Source: Achromobacter sp. Marseille-Q4962 (lineage in GTDB: Bacteria > Pseudomonadota > Gammaproteobacteria > Burkholderiales > Burkholderiaceae_B). From it: 64,000 nt of DNA. A model generated the notes under the pieces. The model searched no databases and was not told where the DNA came from. It worked only from the letters and a program-made list of their open reading frames with translations. Each line of letters opens with the position of its first letter. The stretch's first letter is position 1. This document shows positions 44,759 to 54,283 of this stretch, piece after piece. The stretch lies in NCBI RefSeq assembly GCF_943737005.1, contig NZ_CALSFU010000014.1:93385-157384 (forward strand), given 5' to 3'. Made by a program: the position numbers and the translations under genes.

Positions 44759-45469
44759 ATGCAGCAAGACACCGAAGACATCAAGGGCTTGAGCCGCCAG
44801 CAGATCGCGCAGTTGCTGGCCGGAGATATTCCCGACGGCGCCATCGTGAATCTGGGCATCGGCATGCCCACGCTGGTGGGCGACTATCTGCCGCCGGACA
44901 GGGAAATCCTCTTGCACAGCGAGAACGGCATCCTGGGCATGGGGCCGGCGGCCGCGGGCGATGCCGTCGATCCCGACCTCATCAATGCCAGCCGCCAGCC
45001 CGTCACGCTGCGCGTGGGCGCCTCGGTCACCGAGCACACGATCTCGTTTGCCATGATGCGCGGCGGGCATCTGGATTATGCGGTGCTCGGCGCGTTCCAG
45101 GTGTCCGAGCGCGGCGACCTGGCCAACTGGAAGACCGACGCGGCCGACGCCATTCCCGCCGTGGGCGGCGCCATGGACCTGGCGGTGGGCGCCCGGCAGG
45201 TGCTGGTCACCATGGAGCACCGGGGCCGCGACGGCGCGCCCAAGATCCTGCGCGAATGCACGTATCCGCTGACCGGCGCCGGCGTGGTGACGCGCATCTA
45301 CACCGATCTGGCGGTCATCGACGTGACGCCGCAGGGCTTGAGCGTGCACGCCATGCTGCAGGGCCTGAGCCGCGAATGGCTGCAGTCCGTGACCGGCGCG
45401 CCGCTGCGTTTCCCGGACGGCCTGCGTTTCATCGAGCGGGACGCCAGCGGCGCGCCCCGCTACGCCTGA
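44759..45469 (+). CDS. CoA-transferase subunit B
   Basis: 236 residues. NLGIGMPTLVGDYLP near residue 38 and LLHSENGILGMGP near 57 are the beta-subunit motifs, the latter with the catalytic Glu that carries CoA. GAFQVSERGDLANWK near 118 is conserved. With subunit A it swaps CoA between acids. The ATG at 44759 is chosen because an earlier in-frame Met (44738) lies in unlike sequence. Confidence 0.9.
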   Translation: MQQDTEDIKGLSRQQIAQLLAGDIPDGAIVNLGIGMPTLVGDYLPPDREILLHSENGILGMGPAAAGDAVDPDLINASRQPVTLRVGASVTEHTISFAMMRGGHLDYAVLGAFQVSERGDLANWKTDAADAIPAVGGAMDLAVGARQVLVTMEHRGRDGAPKILRECTYPLTGAGVVTRIYTDLAVIDVTPQGLSVHAMLQGLSREWLQSVTGAPLRFPDGLRFIERDASGAPRYA

Positions 45470-45503
45470 ACACTCGAGCCCCGCGCGGGCAAAGGAGCTT
45501 GCG

Positions 45504-46475
45504 ATGATCCGTTCCCTGCCGGCCCGCATGGCCGCGGTTGCGACAGGTTTGCTGTGCCTGGGCGCGGCCCACGCCGCACAGGGCTATCCCGACAAGCCTA
45601 TAACGCTGCTGATTCCCTATCCGCCGGGCGGCAGCGCCGACATGCTGGCCCGGCCGCTGGGCGCGCAATTGCAGAAAATGTGGGGCCAGCCCGTGGTGCT
45701 GGAGTACAAGCCCGGAGCGGGCGGCACCATCGCCTCGGCCCAGCTGGCGCGCGCGAAGCCCGACGGCTATACGGTGCTGATGGTGCTGGCCGCGCACGCC
45801 ATCAACCCCAGCCTGTACCCCTCGCTGCCCTACGACACGCGCCGCGATTTCGCGCCGGTGTCCCTGGCGGCGACGCTGCCCATGCTGGTGGCCGCGCCGC
45901 TTTCCACGCAGGCCGACACCATTCCGGAGTTGATCGCCTACGCCAAGGACCATCCGGGCAAGCTGAGCTTCGCGTCGGCGGGCAACGGCAACACCAGCCA
46001 CCTGGCCGCCGAAATGTTCAAGCAGCGCACCGGCACGAACATGATGCACGTCCCCTACAAGGGCAGCGGGCCGGCCGTGGTGGCGCTGCTGGGCGGCGAA
46101 GTGTCCCTGATGTTCGACAGCATTTCGACTTCGCTGCCGCAGGTGCGGGCCGGCAAGCTCAAGGCGATCGCCGTGACGGGCGAACGGCGCTCGGCGCTGC
46201 TGCCCGACGTGCCCACCGTGGCCGAGAGCGTGCCGGGCTTCGTGGTCAACGGCTGGTACGGCATTCTCGCGCCGGCCGGCACGCCGCCGGCCGTGGTGGA
46301 AACGCTGAGCAAAGGCATCGCCGAGGCGCTGCGGGCGCCGGAGGTGAAGGCGCAGCTCAATGGCTATGGCTACGAGGTCGTGGGCTCGACCCCCGAGGCG
46401 TTCGGCCGGCACATCGACCGCGAGCTCGCGGCCTGGAAAGAAGCGGTGGCGGTGTCGGGCGCGAAGGTCAATTAG
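45504..46475 (+). CDS. Bug/TctC-family periplasmic substrate-binding protein
   Basis: 323 residues, signal peptide ending AHAAQG near residue 27, mature GYPDKPITLLIPYPPGGSADML. LEYKPGAGGTIASAQLARAKPDGYTVLM and HVPYKGSGPAVVALLGG are the Bug loops. It closes a Bug-CoA transferase A-B-Bug unit and overlaps, tail-to-tail by 4 bp, the lysR remnant on the other strand. It is unlikely to bind the same ligand as the first Bug protein, as their loops differ. Confidence 0.92.
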   Translation: MIRSLPARMAAVATGLLCLGAAHAAQGYPDKPITLLIPYPPGGSADMLARPLGAQLQKMWGQPVVLEYKPGAGGTIASAQLARAKPDGYTVLMVLAAHAINPSLYPSLPYDTRRDFAPVSLAATLPMLVAAPLSTQADTIPELIAYAKDHPGKLSFASAGNGNTSHLAAEMFKQRTGTNMMHVPYKGSGPAVVALLGGEVSLMFDSISTSLPQVRAGKLKAIAVTGERRSALLPDVPTVAESVPGFVVNGWYGILAPAGTPPAVVETLSKGIAEALRAPEVKAQLNGYGYEVVGSTPEAFGRHIDRELAAWKEAVAVSGAKVN

Positions 46476-47130
46476 CCCCGGGCCTGCCAGACCGGATGCT
46501 GCGCGCCCGGCGCGCGCAGCCGGCGGGCGAAGCGCTGCGACAGGAACTCCACGAAAGCCAGCGTCTTGGCCGGCAGGTTCAGGCGCTCGGGGTAGACCAC
46601 GTGGATGTCGGCGGGCGGGGTGTTCCAGTCGGGCAGCACCTGGCGCAGGCGGCCGTCGCGCAGGTAAGCCTCGGTTTCCCATTCCGACCGCATGACGATG
46701 CCGTGGCCGTCCAGCGCCCATTGCAGCGCGGATTGGCCGTCGTTGGAACTGAGCGGCCCGCGCACCTTGACGGTTTCGGAGCGCTGGCCGCAATCCAGCC
46801 GCCAGGTGCCGTAGGCCACGTCGTTCTCGCGCACCACGATGCAGCGGTGGCGCTGCAGCTCGCCCGGCGCACGGGGCTCGCCGTAGGTTTCCAGATAGCG
46901 GGGCGAGGCGCACAGCAGGCGTCGGTTGAACGCGATCTTGCGGGCGATGACCCGCGCGTCGGGCAGCTCGCCGAAACGCACGGCGGCGTCGAACCCTTCT
47001 TCGATGAGGTTGAGCGGACGGTCGGTGAGCTTGAGCTGCACTTCCACCTCGGGATACTGGCGCGCGAAATCCGATACGGCGGGCACGATGTGGGCGCGGC
47101 TGAACCCGAATGTGGCGTTCAGCCGCAGCA
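46472..47130 (-). pseudogene. lysR-family regulator, C-terminal fragment only
   Basis: About 219 codons encode the effector-binding domain of a LysR regulator: LRLNATFGFSRAHIVPAVSDF, QLKLTDRPLNLIEEGFDAAVRFGEL, DGQSALQWALDGHGIVMRSEWE and the C terminus to VWQARG. The N-terminal winged helix (about 85 residues) is absent: upstream of LRLNATF the sequence changes into leuD coding on the other strand. The frame is otherwise intact, which suggests a recent event. It cannot bind DNA in LysR fashion. Confidence 0.85.
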
Positions 47131-47530
47131 GCATGCGGTGTGGGGGCAGCAGCAGTTCGGCATCCGCGCGGTCATCGCGCCCAGCTTCGGCGAGATCTTC
47201 TATTTCAATGCGCTCAACAACGGGCTGCTGCTGGTGAGCCTGCCCGCCGCGCAGGTCGATGCGCTGCTGGCGCGGGTGTCGTCGGCCGCGGGCGCCCGCC
47301 TGCGCATTGACGTGGAGGCCGGCCGGGTGAGCGCGGCCGATGGCTGACATGCGGACTTTTCGCTGCCGCCGCGGCATCGGCGCATGTTCGCCGAAGGCCG
47401 GGACATGGTGGGCGCCTCGCTGGGCCGGCTCGAGGAAGTGGCCCGCTTCGAGGCGGCCCACTGGGCCCGGTTTCCGTGGATGAAAGACGTGGCGCGCCGC
47501 GTGCGCGACCGCCTCGATGCGAAGCCGTAA
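47130..47530 (+). pseudogene. leuD: leuD (isopropylmalate dehydratase small subunit), C-terminal fragment with internal stop
   Basis: From about 47132 the + strand reads HAVWGQQQFGIRAVIAPSF, then GEIFYFNALNNGLLLVSLP, matching the middle of LeuD. After an in-frame TGA at 47345-47347 the same frame continues to a LeuD-like end (HRRMFAEGRDMVGASLGRL, then EEVARFEAAHWARFPWM) and TAA at 47528. About the first 70-75 residues are missing and no start remains, so this copy is dead. A functional leuCD would be needed elsewhere for leucine synthesis, or this copy was a paralogue for another hydroxyacid. Confidence 0.82.
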
Positions 47531-47531
47531 G

Positions 47532-48452
47532 ATGGATGCCATGGCCGATTTCTTCGATCTCCCCGTCCGCCGCTACGCCGTCAACGGCATCCGCATCGCC
47601 GCGCGCTGCGAGGGCAGCGGGCCGCCGCTGCTGCTGTTGCACGGCCATCCGCAGACGCACGCCATCTGGCATCGCATGTGGCCCGAGCTGATCCGCCACC
47701 GCCGCTGCGTGGCGGCCGACCTGCGCGGCTATGGAGACAGCGACAAGCCCGCCGCCGCGCCGGGCCACTCGGCCCATTCCAAGCGCGTCATGGCGGCGGA
47801 CATGGTCGCGCTCATGCGGGCGCTGGGCCACGCGCGTTTCGAGGTGCTGGCGCACGACCGCGGCGCGCGCGTGGCGCACCGGCTGGGCCTGGATCATCCC
47901 GAGGCCGTCTCGCGCATGATGCTGCTGGACATCGCGCCCACGCTGGACATGTACGAACAGACCTCGCGCGCCTTCGCGCAAGCCTATTTCCACTGGTTCT
48001 GGCTGATCCAGCCGGCACCGCTGCCGGAAACCATGATCGAACGCGATCCGGTGTTCTACCTGCGTTCCATCATGGGCGGCCGCCCGGGCGGGCTGGCGCA
48101 TTTCGACCCGCGCGCCATGGCGGAATACGAGCGCGCCGCCCGGCTGCCGGGCTGGGCCACCGGCATCTGCGAAGACTACCGGGCCTCGGCCACGCTGGAC
48201 CTGGAGCACGACCGCCAGGGCCGGGCCGCCGGCGAGCGGCTGCGCATGCCCTTGCGGGTGCTGTGGGGCGAACGCGGCGCGGTGGGGCGGAATTTCGACG
48301 TGCTGGCGCTCTGGCGGGCAGTGGCCGGGCAGGCCGGCGGCCGGGCGCTTGCGGGGGCGCATTACCTGGCCGAGGAGGTCCCCGGCGAAGTGCTGGCGGA
48401 AGCGTCGGCGTTTTTCGGCTGGGCCGGCCAGCCAAGCCATGCATCGCGGTAG
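47532..48452 (+). CDS. alpha/beta hydrolase, haloacetate dehalogenase-like
   Basis: 306 residues. LLLLHGHPQTHAIWHRMWPEL (oxyanion region) and DLRGYGDSDKP are typical. The nucleophile is an Asp in AHDRGARVAHRLGLDHP (near residue 118), the elbow form of fluoro/haloacetate dehalogenases and epoxide hydrolases rather than Ser hydrolases. The Arg cluster after the nucleophile, which binds carboxylate in haloacetate dehalogenases, is present, and the catalytic His lies in GAHYLAEEVP. The Met at 47532 follows the leuD remnant by 1 bp; a second Met at 47541 may be used. Confidence 0.82.
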   Translation: MDAMADFFDLPVRRYAVNGIRIAARCEGSGPPLLLLHGHPQTHAIWHRMWPELIRHRRCVAADLRGYGDSDKPAAAPGHSAHSKRVMAADMVALMRALGHARFEVLAHDRGARVAHRLGLDHPEAVSRMMLLDIAPTLDMYEQTSRAFAQAYFHWFWLIQPAPLPETMIERDPVFYLRSIMGGRPGGLAHFDPRAMAEYERAARLPGWATGICEDYRASATLDLEHDRQGRAAGERLRMPLRVLWGERGAVGRNFDVLALWRAVAGQAGGRALAGAHYLAEEVPGEVLAEASAFFGWAGQPSHASR

Positions 48453-48496
48453 GGACATGAAAAAAGGGACGCAGCGCTGGTGGTAACCTTCGCCGC

Positions 48497-48745
48497 ATGA
48501 GCCGTTATTCCACCGATCTCGCCGATCTCTCCGCACTGCCCGAGCCCGAAGACGCCCAGCGCGCCTTCAAGGCCTCGGACTCGCCCTGCGTGGCGGTGTG
48601 CTCCACGCTGTTCGACGACATCTGCCGGGGCTGCGGCCGTACGGCCATGGAAGTGGCCAACTGGGTCTTCATGACCGACGATGAAAAGCGCGCCGTCTGG
48701 GAGCGCATCACGGCGCAGGGGTATCCGCGGCGCAACAGCAAATAG
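48497..48745 (+). CDS. DUF1289 Cys-rich small protein
   Basis: 82 residues. SPCVAVCSTLFDDICRGCGRT and EVANWVFMTDDEKRAVWERI are the DUF1289 pattern, with four Cys (C-x3-C and C-x2-C) likely binding a metal or cluster. The function is not known. It starts 44 bp after the dehalogenase-like gene. Confidence 0.9.
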   Translation: MSRYSTDLADLSALPEPEDAQRAFKASDSPCVAVCSTLFDDICRGCGRTAMEVANWVFMTDDEKRAVWERITAQGYPRRNSK

Positions 48746-48844
48746 GCGGAGCCGGGCCGCATGGCCCGGATCGTCTTGGCCGTGTCATCTTGCGCGGGCC
48801 CAATGGGGGCTTGCCCGCCCACGCAAGACGGAGATCCGGCCCGC

Positions 48845-49885
48845 ATGCGCATCGTCCTGGTCACGGATGCCTGGCATCCGCAAGTCAACGGGGTCGTCCG
48901 CACCTGGACGACCATGCTGCAGATACTGACTTCCTGGGGGCACGAACTCGTCGTCGTGAGTCCCGAGGGCAGTCTCACCGTTCCCGCGCCGTCCGAGCCG
49001 CAGTTGCGGCTGTGCCTGCTGCCCGGCAGGCAACTGCGGCGGGCGCTGGGCGGCATGCAGCCCGATGCGCTGCACATCGCCACCGAGGGGCCGCTGGGCC
49101 TGGCGGCGCGCCGCATGGCGCTGGCGCGCGGCTGGCGCTTCACGACCTCGTTCCACACGATGTTTCCCGACTACCTGAAGGCGCGCATGGGCATCCCCGA
49201 GTCGCTGCCGTGGCGCTTTCTGCGCTGGTTCCACGCGCCGTCGCAGCGCGTGCTCGTGCCCACGCCCACGGTGCGCGACGCGCTGGCCGGGCGCGGTTTC
49301 GGAAATCTGCAGGTATGGTCGCGCGGGGTGGACCCGGGCCGCTTCCGGCCGGTGCCGGGCGGCGCGCCCTACGGCCTGCCGCGTCCGGTTTTCCTGAGCG
49401 TGGGCCGCGTGGCCCGCGAGAAGAACCTCGATGCTTTCCTGTCGCTGGACCTGCCGGGCTCCAAGGTGGTGGTGGGCGGCGGCCCCGACGAGGCCCGCCT
49501 GCGCCGGCGCTACCCGCGGGCGCACTTCCTGGGCATGCTGGGCGACGATGCGCTGCCCGATGTCTATTCGGCGGCCGACGTGTTCGTGTTTCCCAGCCTG
49601 ACCGACACCTTCGGCCTGGTGATGCTGGAGGCCATGGCCTGCGGCACGCCGGTGGCGGCGCTGCCCTGCGCGGCGCCGCTGGCGGTGGTGGAGCAGGGCG
49701 TGACCGGCGTGCTGGACCACGACCTGGGCCGCGCCTGCCGGGCGGCGCTGGCGCTGGACCGCGAAACCGTGCGCCGGCGCGCCCTGGCGCACGGCTGGGA
49801 CGCGGTGGCCGCCGGCCTGCTGGCCGCCCTGTCGCCCTTGACGGCCGCCGCCGAGCCCGGCCGGCCGCTGGCGCAGGCGGGCTGA
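48845..49885 (+). CDS. family 4 glycosyltransferase (mannosyl/glucosyltransferase-like)
   Basis: 346 residues of GT-B fold. MRIVLVTDAWHPQVNGVVRTW is the typical start of the MgtA/PimB-like group, FTTSFHTMFPDYLKAR follows, VWSRGVDPGRFRP and FLSVGRVAREKNLDAFL begin the donor domain, and FPSLTDTFGLVMLEAMACG supplies E-x7-E near residue 260. It probably transfers a sugar to a diacylglycerol or other lipid. The upstream Met at 48761 gives an unlike prefix and is rejected. Its end lies just before the ahcY promoter. Confidence 0.88.
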   Translation: MRIVLVTDAWHPQVNGVVRTWTTMLQILTSWGHELVVVSPEGSLTVPAPSEPQLRLCLLPGRQLRRALGGMQPDALHIATEGPLGLAARRMALARGWRFTTSFHTMFPDYLKARMGIPESLPWRFLRWFHAPSQRVLVPTPTVRDALAGRGFGNLQVWSRGVDPGRFRPVPGGAPYGLPRPVFLSVGRVAREKNLDAFLSLDLPGSKVVVGGGPDEARLRRRYPRAHFLGMLGDDALPDVYSAADVFVFPSLTDTFGLVMLEAMACGTPVAALPCAAPLAVVEQGVTGVLDHDLGRACRAALALDRETVRRRALAHGWDAVAAGLLAALSPLTAAAEPGRPLAQAG

Positions 49886-49892
49886 GGCGCTA

Positions 49893-49921
49893 TTCACCGG
49901 CCCAGGCCAAACCGGTACAAT
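49893..49921 (+). promoter_or_regulatory. sigma-70 promoter for the riboswitch-ahcY transcript
   Basis: TTCACC (49893-49898) and TACAAT (49916-49921) are separated by 17 bp. The predicted start at about 49928 falls just before the first riboswitch helix at 49932, which supports both calls. Confidence 0.65.
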
Positions 49922-49929
49922 GCCCGACA

Positions 49930-50050
49930 AACCTGAGGAGCGTTGCGACGATTCCGCCGGTGTGCCCAGCGCACGGGCCGCGGTTCGCCAGGCTCAGGAA
50001 ACCCTGCATGGGCGCCGCGCACCGCGCGGCGACGCAGCAACGGCGCTCAC
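49930..50050 (+). ncRNA. S-adenosylhomocysteine (SAH) riboswitch
   Basis: Directly upstream of ahcY. Helix P1 is CCTGAG (49932-49937) with CTCAGG (49993-49998). The conserved GAGGAGCGTTGCGAC segment follows P1's 5' strand, and its GAGCG and CGTTGC pair with CGCTC (50044-50048) and GCAACG (50037-50042) in the pseudoknot that encloses SAH. These are the hallmarks of the SAH riboswitch family found upstream of ahcY and metH in betaproteobacteria. High SAH should raise ahcY expression. Confidence 0.92.
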
Positions 50051-50069
50051 CTTTGTCGCACATGGCGGG

Positions 50070-50092
50070 AAAGGCGGGCGCCTTTGTTTTTT
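50070..50092 (+). terminator. regulated intrinsic terminator of the SAH riboswitch
   Basis: AAAGGC and GCCTTT form a stem over a GGGC loop, followed by GTTTTTT. The 5' arm's AAAGG can instead pair with CCTTT at 50050-50054, adjacent to the pseudoknot strand, which would prevent the terminator. This is the expression platform. Confidence 0.75.
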
Positions 50093-50158
50093 CGTGGTGT
50101 CTTCGCGCTGTCCGGCCGTGCCTTGCGCCGTTCGATTTACACGTGGAGCCTACACACC

Positions 50159-51577
<1,419 letters not shown>

Positions 51578-51601
51578 TCGGTTGTAGCAAAATAGGAAAG
51601 T

Positions 51602-51626
51602 CCCGCGCCATGCCGGCGCGGGTTTT
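51602..51626 (+). terminator. rho-independent terminator after ahcY
   Basis: CCCGCGCC and GGCGCGGG pair over an ATGCC loop and are followed by TTTT. It is 25 bp after the ahcY stop. Confidence 0.85.
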
Positions 51627-51691
51627 CCGGTCCGGCAAGGCCGGGGCCCCGCAGGGCGGCCCGGCCCCGGGCGCATAACTGGAGGCCGAAC

Positions 51692-52027
51692 ATGGCATTG
51701 ATACTCGTGTGGATCCTGAACGCGGTGGCGCTTCTGGCGGTGGCTTATCTGTTGCCCGGCATTACCGTTGCCAGCTTCGGGTCGGCGCTCATCGCCGCGC
51801 TGGTGCTGGGCCTGGTGAACATGCTGGTCAAGCCGGTGCTGGTGCTGCTGACGCTGCCCATCACCATCGTTACGCTCGGCCTGTTCCTGATCGTGATAAA
51901 CGCCCTGTTGTTCTGGTTCGTGGGCTCGGTGCTGCGCGGCTTCCAGGTCAACGGGTTCTGGTGGGCCGTGGGCGGCGCCATTCTCTACAGCATCATCTCC
52001 GGCCTGCTCACCAAGCTGATTCCGTGA
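51692..52027 (+). CDS. phage-holin-family / YvlD-like small membrane protein
   Basis: 111 residues with four membrane segments. VAYLLPGITVASFGSALIAALVLGLVNMLVKPVLVLLT and ILYSIISGLLTKLIP match DUF360/phage_holin_4_2 proteins. Despite the family name no phage genes are nearby. The same protein often sits between ahcY and metF in Burkholderiales. Its role is unknown. Confidence 0.88.
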   Translation: MALILVWILNAVALLAVAYLLPGITVASFGSALIAALVLGLVNMLVKPVLVLLTLPITIVTLGLFLIVINALLFWFVGSVLRGFQVNGFWWAVGGAILYSIISGLLTKLIP

Positions 52028-52163
52028 GTGGGGCCTACTCCCGAAGTGCTGCGCGCCGCCCCCTCGAAGGGAGCATGCCAACGGACCGGCAACGCCGGCT
52101 TCGCGGCATCCCGATGGGGCGACGCCTGTTTCATCCGGTGCGTGAGCGCCATGGATAACTGAT
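52028..52163. other. 136-base GC-rich spacer with short inverted repeats
   Basis: Lies between the holin-like gene and metF. CCGGC-AAC-GCCGG is a small hairpin near 52088, and its sequence style (CGAAGTGCTGCGCGCCGCCCC, an 8-9 base CG-rich start) recalls intergenic repeats common in Burkholderiales. No ORF was found. No copy of it was seen elsewhere in this window. Confidence 0.3.
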
Positions 52164-53006
52164 ATGTCCGATTCGATTTCTCCTGCTTTCAGCCTGGAGT
52201 TCTTCCCGCCGCGCGACCTGGCGGGCCAGGAGCGGCTGGTCCGCGCGGCCAAGCAGATGCTCGCCATCCAGCCGAAGTACGTCAGCGTGACTTTCGGCGC
52301 GGGCGGCTCCACGCGCGCGGGCACGGCCGACGCCGTGCGCACGCTGCGCAACCTGGGCTGCGACGCCGCGCCGCACCTGTCGTGCGTGGGCGCCAGCCGC
52401 CAGGACCTGCGCGACATTCTCCTGTCCTACAAGAACGAAGGCGTGCGGCGCGTGGTCGCCCTGCGCGGCGACCTGCCTTCGGGCATGGGCGGCGACGCGG
52501 GCGAGCTGCGATACGCCAACGAGCTGGTTTCCTTCATCCGCGAGGAAACCGGAGACTGGTTCCACATCGAGGTGGCGGCCTACCCCGAGATGCATCCGCA
52601 GGCGGCCAATCCGTCCGCTGACCTGGCGCACTTCGTGGCCAAGATGCAGGCCGGGGCCGATTCCGCCATCACGCAGTATTTCTTCAACGCCGACGCCTAT
52701 TTCGATTTCGTCGAGCGGGCCCGGGCCAAGGGCGTTTCCGCGCCCATCGTGCCGGGCATCATGCCCATCACGAACCATACGCAGCTGCTGCGCTTCTCGG
52801 AAATGTGCGGGGCGGAAGTGCCGCGCTGGATCCGGCTGCGGCTGGCCGAGTTCGGCGACGACAAGGCGTCCATCCGCGCCTTCGGCGTGGACGTGGTCAC
52901 CGAGCTGTGCCAGACCCTGCTGGAGAACGGCGCGCCGGGCCTGCACTTCTATACCCTGAACCACGCCGAAGCGCCAATGGCGATCTGGAAATCGCTGTCG
53001 CGCTGA
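52164..53006 (+). CDS. metF: 5,10-methylenetetrahydrofolate reductase
   Basis: 280 residues. FSLEFFPPRDLAGQERL at the N terminus holds the Glu that binds methylene-THF, and SVTFGAGGSTRAGT follows. YPEMHPQA and AGADSAITQYFFNADAYFDF are flavin/folate residues. It reduces methylene-THF to methyl-THF, which methylates the homocysteine released by AhcY. Shares the ahcY neighbourhood. Confidence 0.95.
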   Translation: MSDSISPAFSLEFFPPRDLAGQERLVRAAKQMLAIQPKYVSVTFGAGGSTRAGTADAVRTLRNLGCDAAPHLSCVGASRQDLRDILLSYKNEGVRRVVALRGDLPSGMGGDAGELRYANELVSFIREETGDWFHIEVAAYPEMHPQAANPSADLAHFVAKMQAGADSAITQYFFNADAYFDFVERARAKGVSAPIVPGIMPITNHTQLLRFSEMCGAEVPRWIRLRLAEFGDDKASIRAFGVDVVTELCQTLLENGAPGLHFYTLNHAEAPMAIWKSLSR

Positions 53007-53064
53007 GGCGGCGCGCCGGCCGAAGAGGGGCCGGGGCCGCGCGAGCGGCCCGGCGGCAACAAAA

Positions 53065-53092
53065 GAAAACGGGCCTCGCGGCCCGTTTTCTT
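53065..53092. terminator. bidirectional terminator between metF and the Bug gene
   Basis: Perfect 11-base arms GAAAACGGGCC and GGCCCGTTTTC with a TCGC loop, A-rich before and T-rich after. Serves the converging metF and Bug transcripts. Confidence 0.92.
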
Positions 53093-53132
53093 CGCCCGGC
53101 CGGACCCGGCCGGGCGCTGCTGCGCGGTGTGC

Positions 53133-54131
53133 TCAATCGGCGTAGACGCCCGCCTTGCGGATGATGGGGCCCCATTTGTTCACTTCGGACTGCAGCCAAG
53201 TCTGCAGGCCTGCCGGCGTCTGCTTGGATTCCGGCACGATCTCGGCGCCCAGGTCGGCCATCTTCTGGCGGAAGGCCGGATCCTTCAGGCCCGCGCGCAG
53301 GGCGGCGTTGAATTTAGCGATGGCCTCGGGCGGCGTGCCCTTGGGCGCGTACACGCCGTGCCAAACCTTCACCTCGAAGCCTTTCAGGCCGGACTCCTGC
53401 AGCGTGGGCGCGTCCGGCAGGGCCTTGATGCGGTCCAGCGTGGTGACGCCGTAGAGCTTCACGCGCTCGGCCTTGATGTGCGGGATGGTCTGGGTGGTCT
53501 GGTCGCACAGCACGTCCACCTGGCCGCCCAGCAGGGCGGTGAGCGCGGGGGCGGTGCCGGCGTAGGGCACGGTGGTGAACTGGGTGCCCAGCGCCTCCTG
53601 CAGCAGCATGCCGCACAGTTGCGACACCGCGCCCAGGCCGGCGTTGGCCAGGTTGACCTTATCGCCCTTTTCTCGCGCGTACTTGATGAAGGCGGGCATG
53701 TCGGCGGCGGGCAGGTCCTTGCGGCCGAGCAGCGTCATGGGCACGTCGGCCACCTGGCCCACGTAGTCGAAGTCCTTCAGCGGATCGTACGGCAGCTTGC
53801 GGTAGAGCGCGGGCGCGGTGGCCATGCCGTTGTGGTGGATGAGGAAGGTGTAGCCGTCGGGGGCGGCGCGCGCCACGTGGGTGGAGGCCAGGGTGCCGCC
53901 GGCGCCCGTGCGGTTCTCGATGACGATGCTCTGTCCCAGCGTCTTGGACATGGCCGCGCCCAGGCTGCGGGCCACCACGTCGGTGGGGCCGCCCGCGGCA
54001 AACGGCACCACCAGCGTAATGGGATGATTCGGATAGGCGTTCTGCGCGGCTGCCGGGCCGGCGGCCAGGCAGCCCAGCGCCACGGCGGTCCAGGCGAGCG
54101 TGCAGCGGGCGCGCGCAAGAATAGGGGGCAT
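53133..54131 (-). CDS. Bug/TctC-family periplasmic substrate-binding protein
   Basis: 332 residues with a signal peptide (CLAAGPAAAQNA near residue 30). YPNHPITLVVPFAAGGPTDVVARSL begins the Bug fold; IENRTGAGGTLASTHVARAAPDGYTFLIH and TVPYAGTAPALTALLGG are the ligand loops. It stands alone with no transporter or enzyme beside it, so its ligand is unreadable. Confidence 0.92.
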   Translation of the reverse strand: MPPILARARCTLAWTAVALGCLAAGPAAAQNAYPNHPITLVVPFAAGGPTDVVARSLGAAMSKTLGQSIVIENRTGAGGTLASTHVARAAPDGYTFLIHHNGMATAPALYRKLPYDPLKDFDYVGQVADVPMTLLGRKDLPAADMPAFIKYAREKGDKVNLANAGLGAVSQLCGMLLQEALGTQFTTVPYAGTAPALTALLGGQVDVLCDQTTQTIPHIKAERVKLYGVTTLDRIKALPDAPTLQESGLKGFEVKVWHGVYAPKGTPPEAIAKFNAALRAGLKDPAFRQKMADLGAEIVPESKQTPAGLQTWLQSEVNKWGPIIRKAGVYAD

Positions 54132-54283
54132 GTCTCGCTCCTTGAGGGGTCTTGTAGATAGAGGCCCGCAAGGGGCGGGCTGGCCGCCAGTGTGGCGCGA
54201 CAGCGCGCGAATGAGAATTCGTGGTTTTACAAGCCGGGTTTAGGCAAGCGGAAAGTGCGGGAAAACGCCAGGGTTAACACGCC

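Noticed and set aside
46472..47542. A complete 356-residue LysR regulator
   Set aside because: Its first ~135 codons are antisense to leuD coding and have no helix-turn-helix; only the C-terminal domain is real.
51692..52027. Prophage holin
   Set aside because: Despite the family name, the gene is in an ahcY-metF context with no other phage genes; it is a YvlD-type membrane protein.
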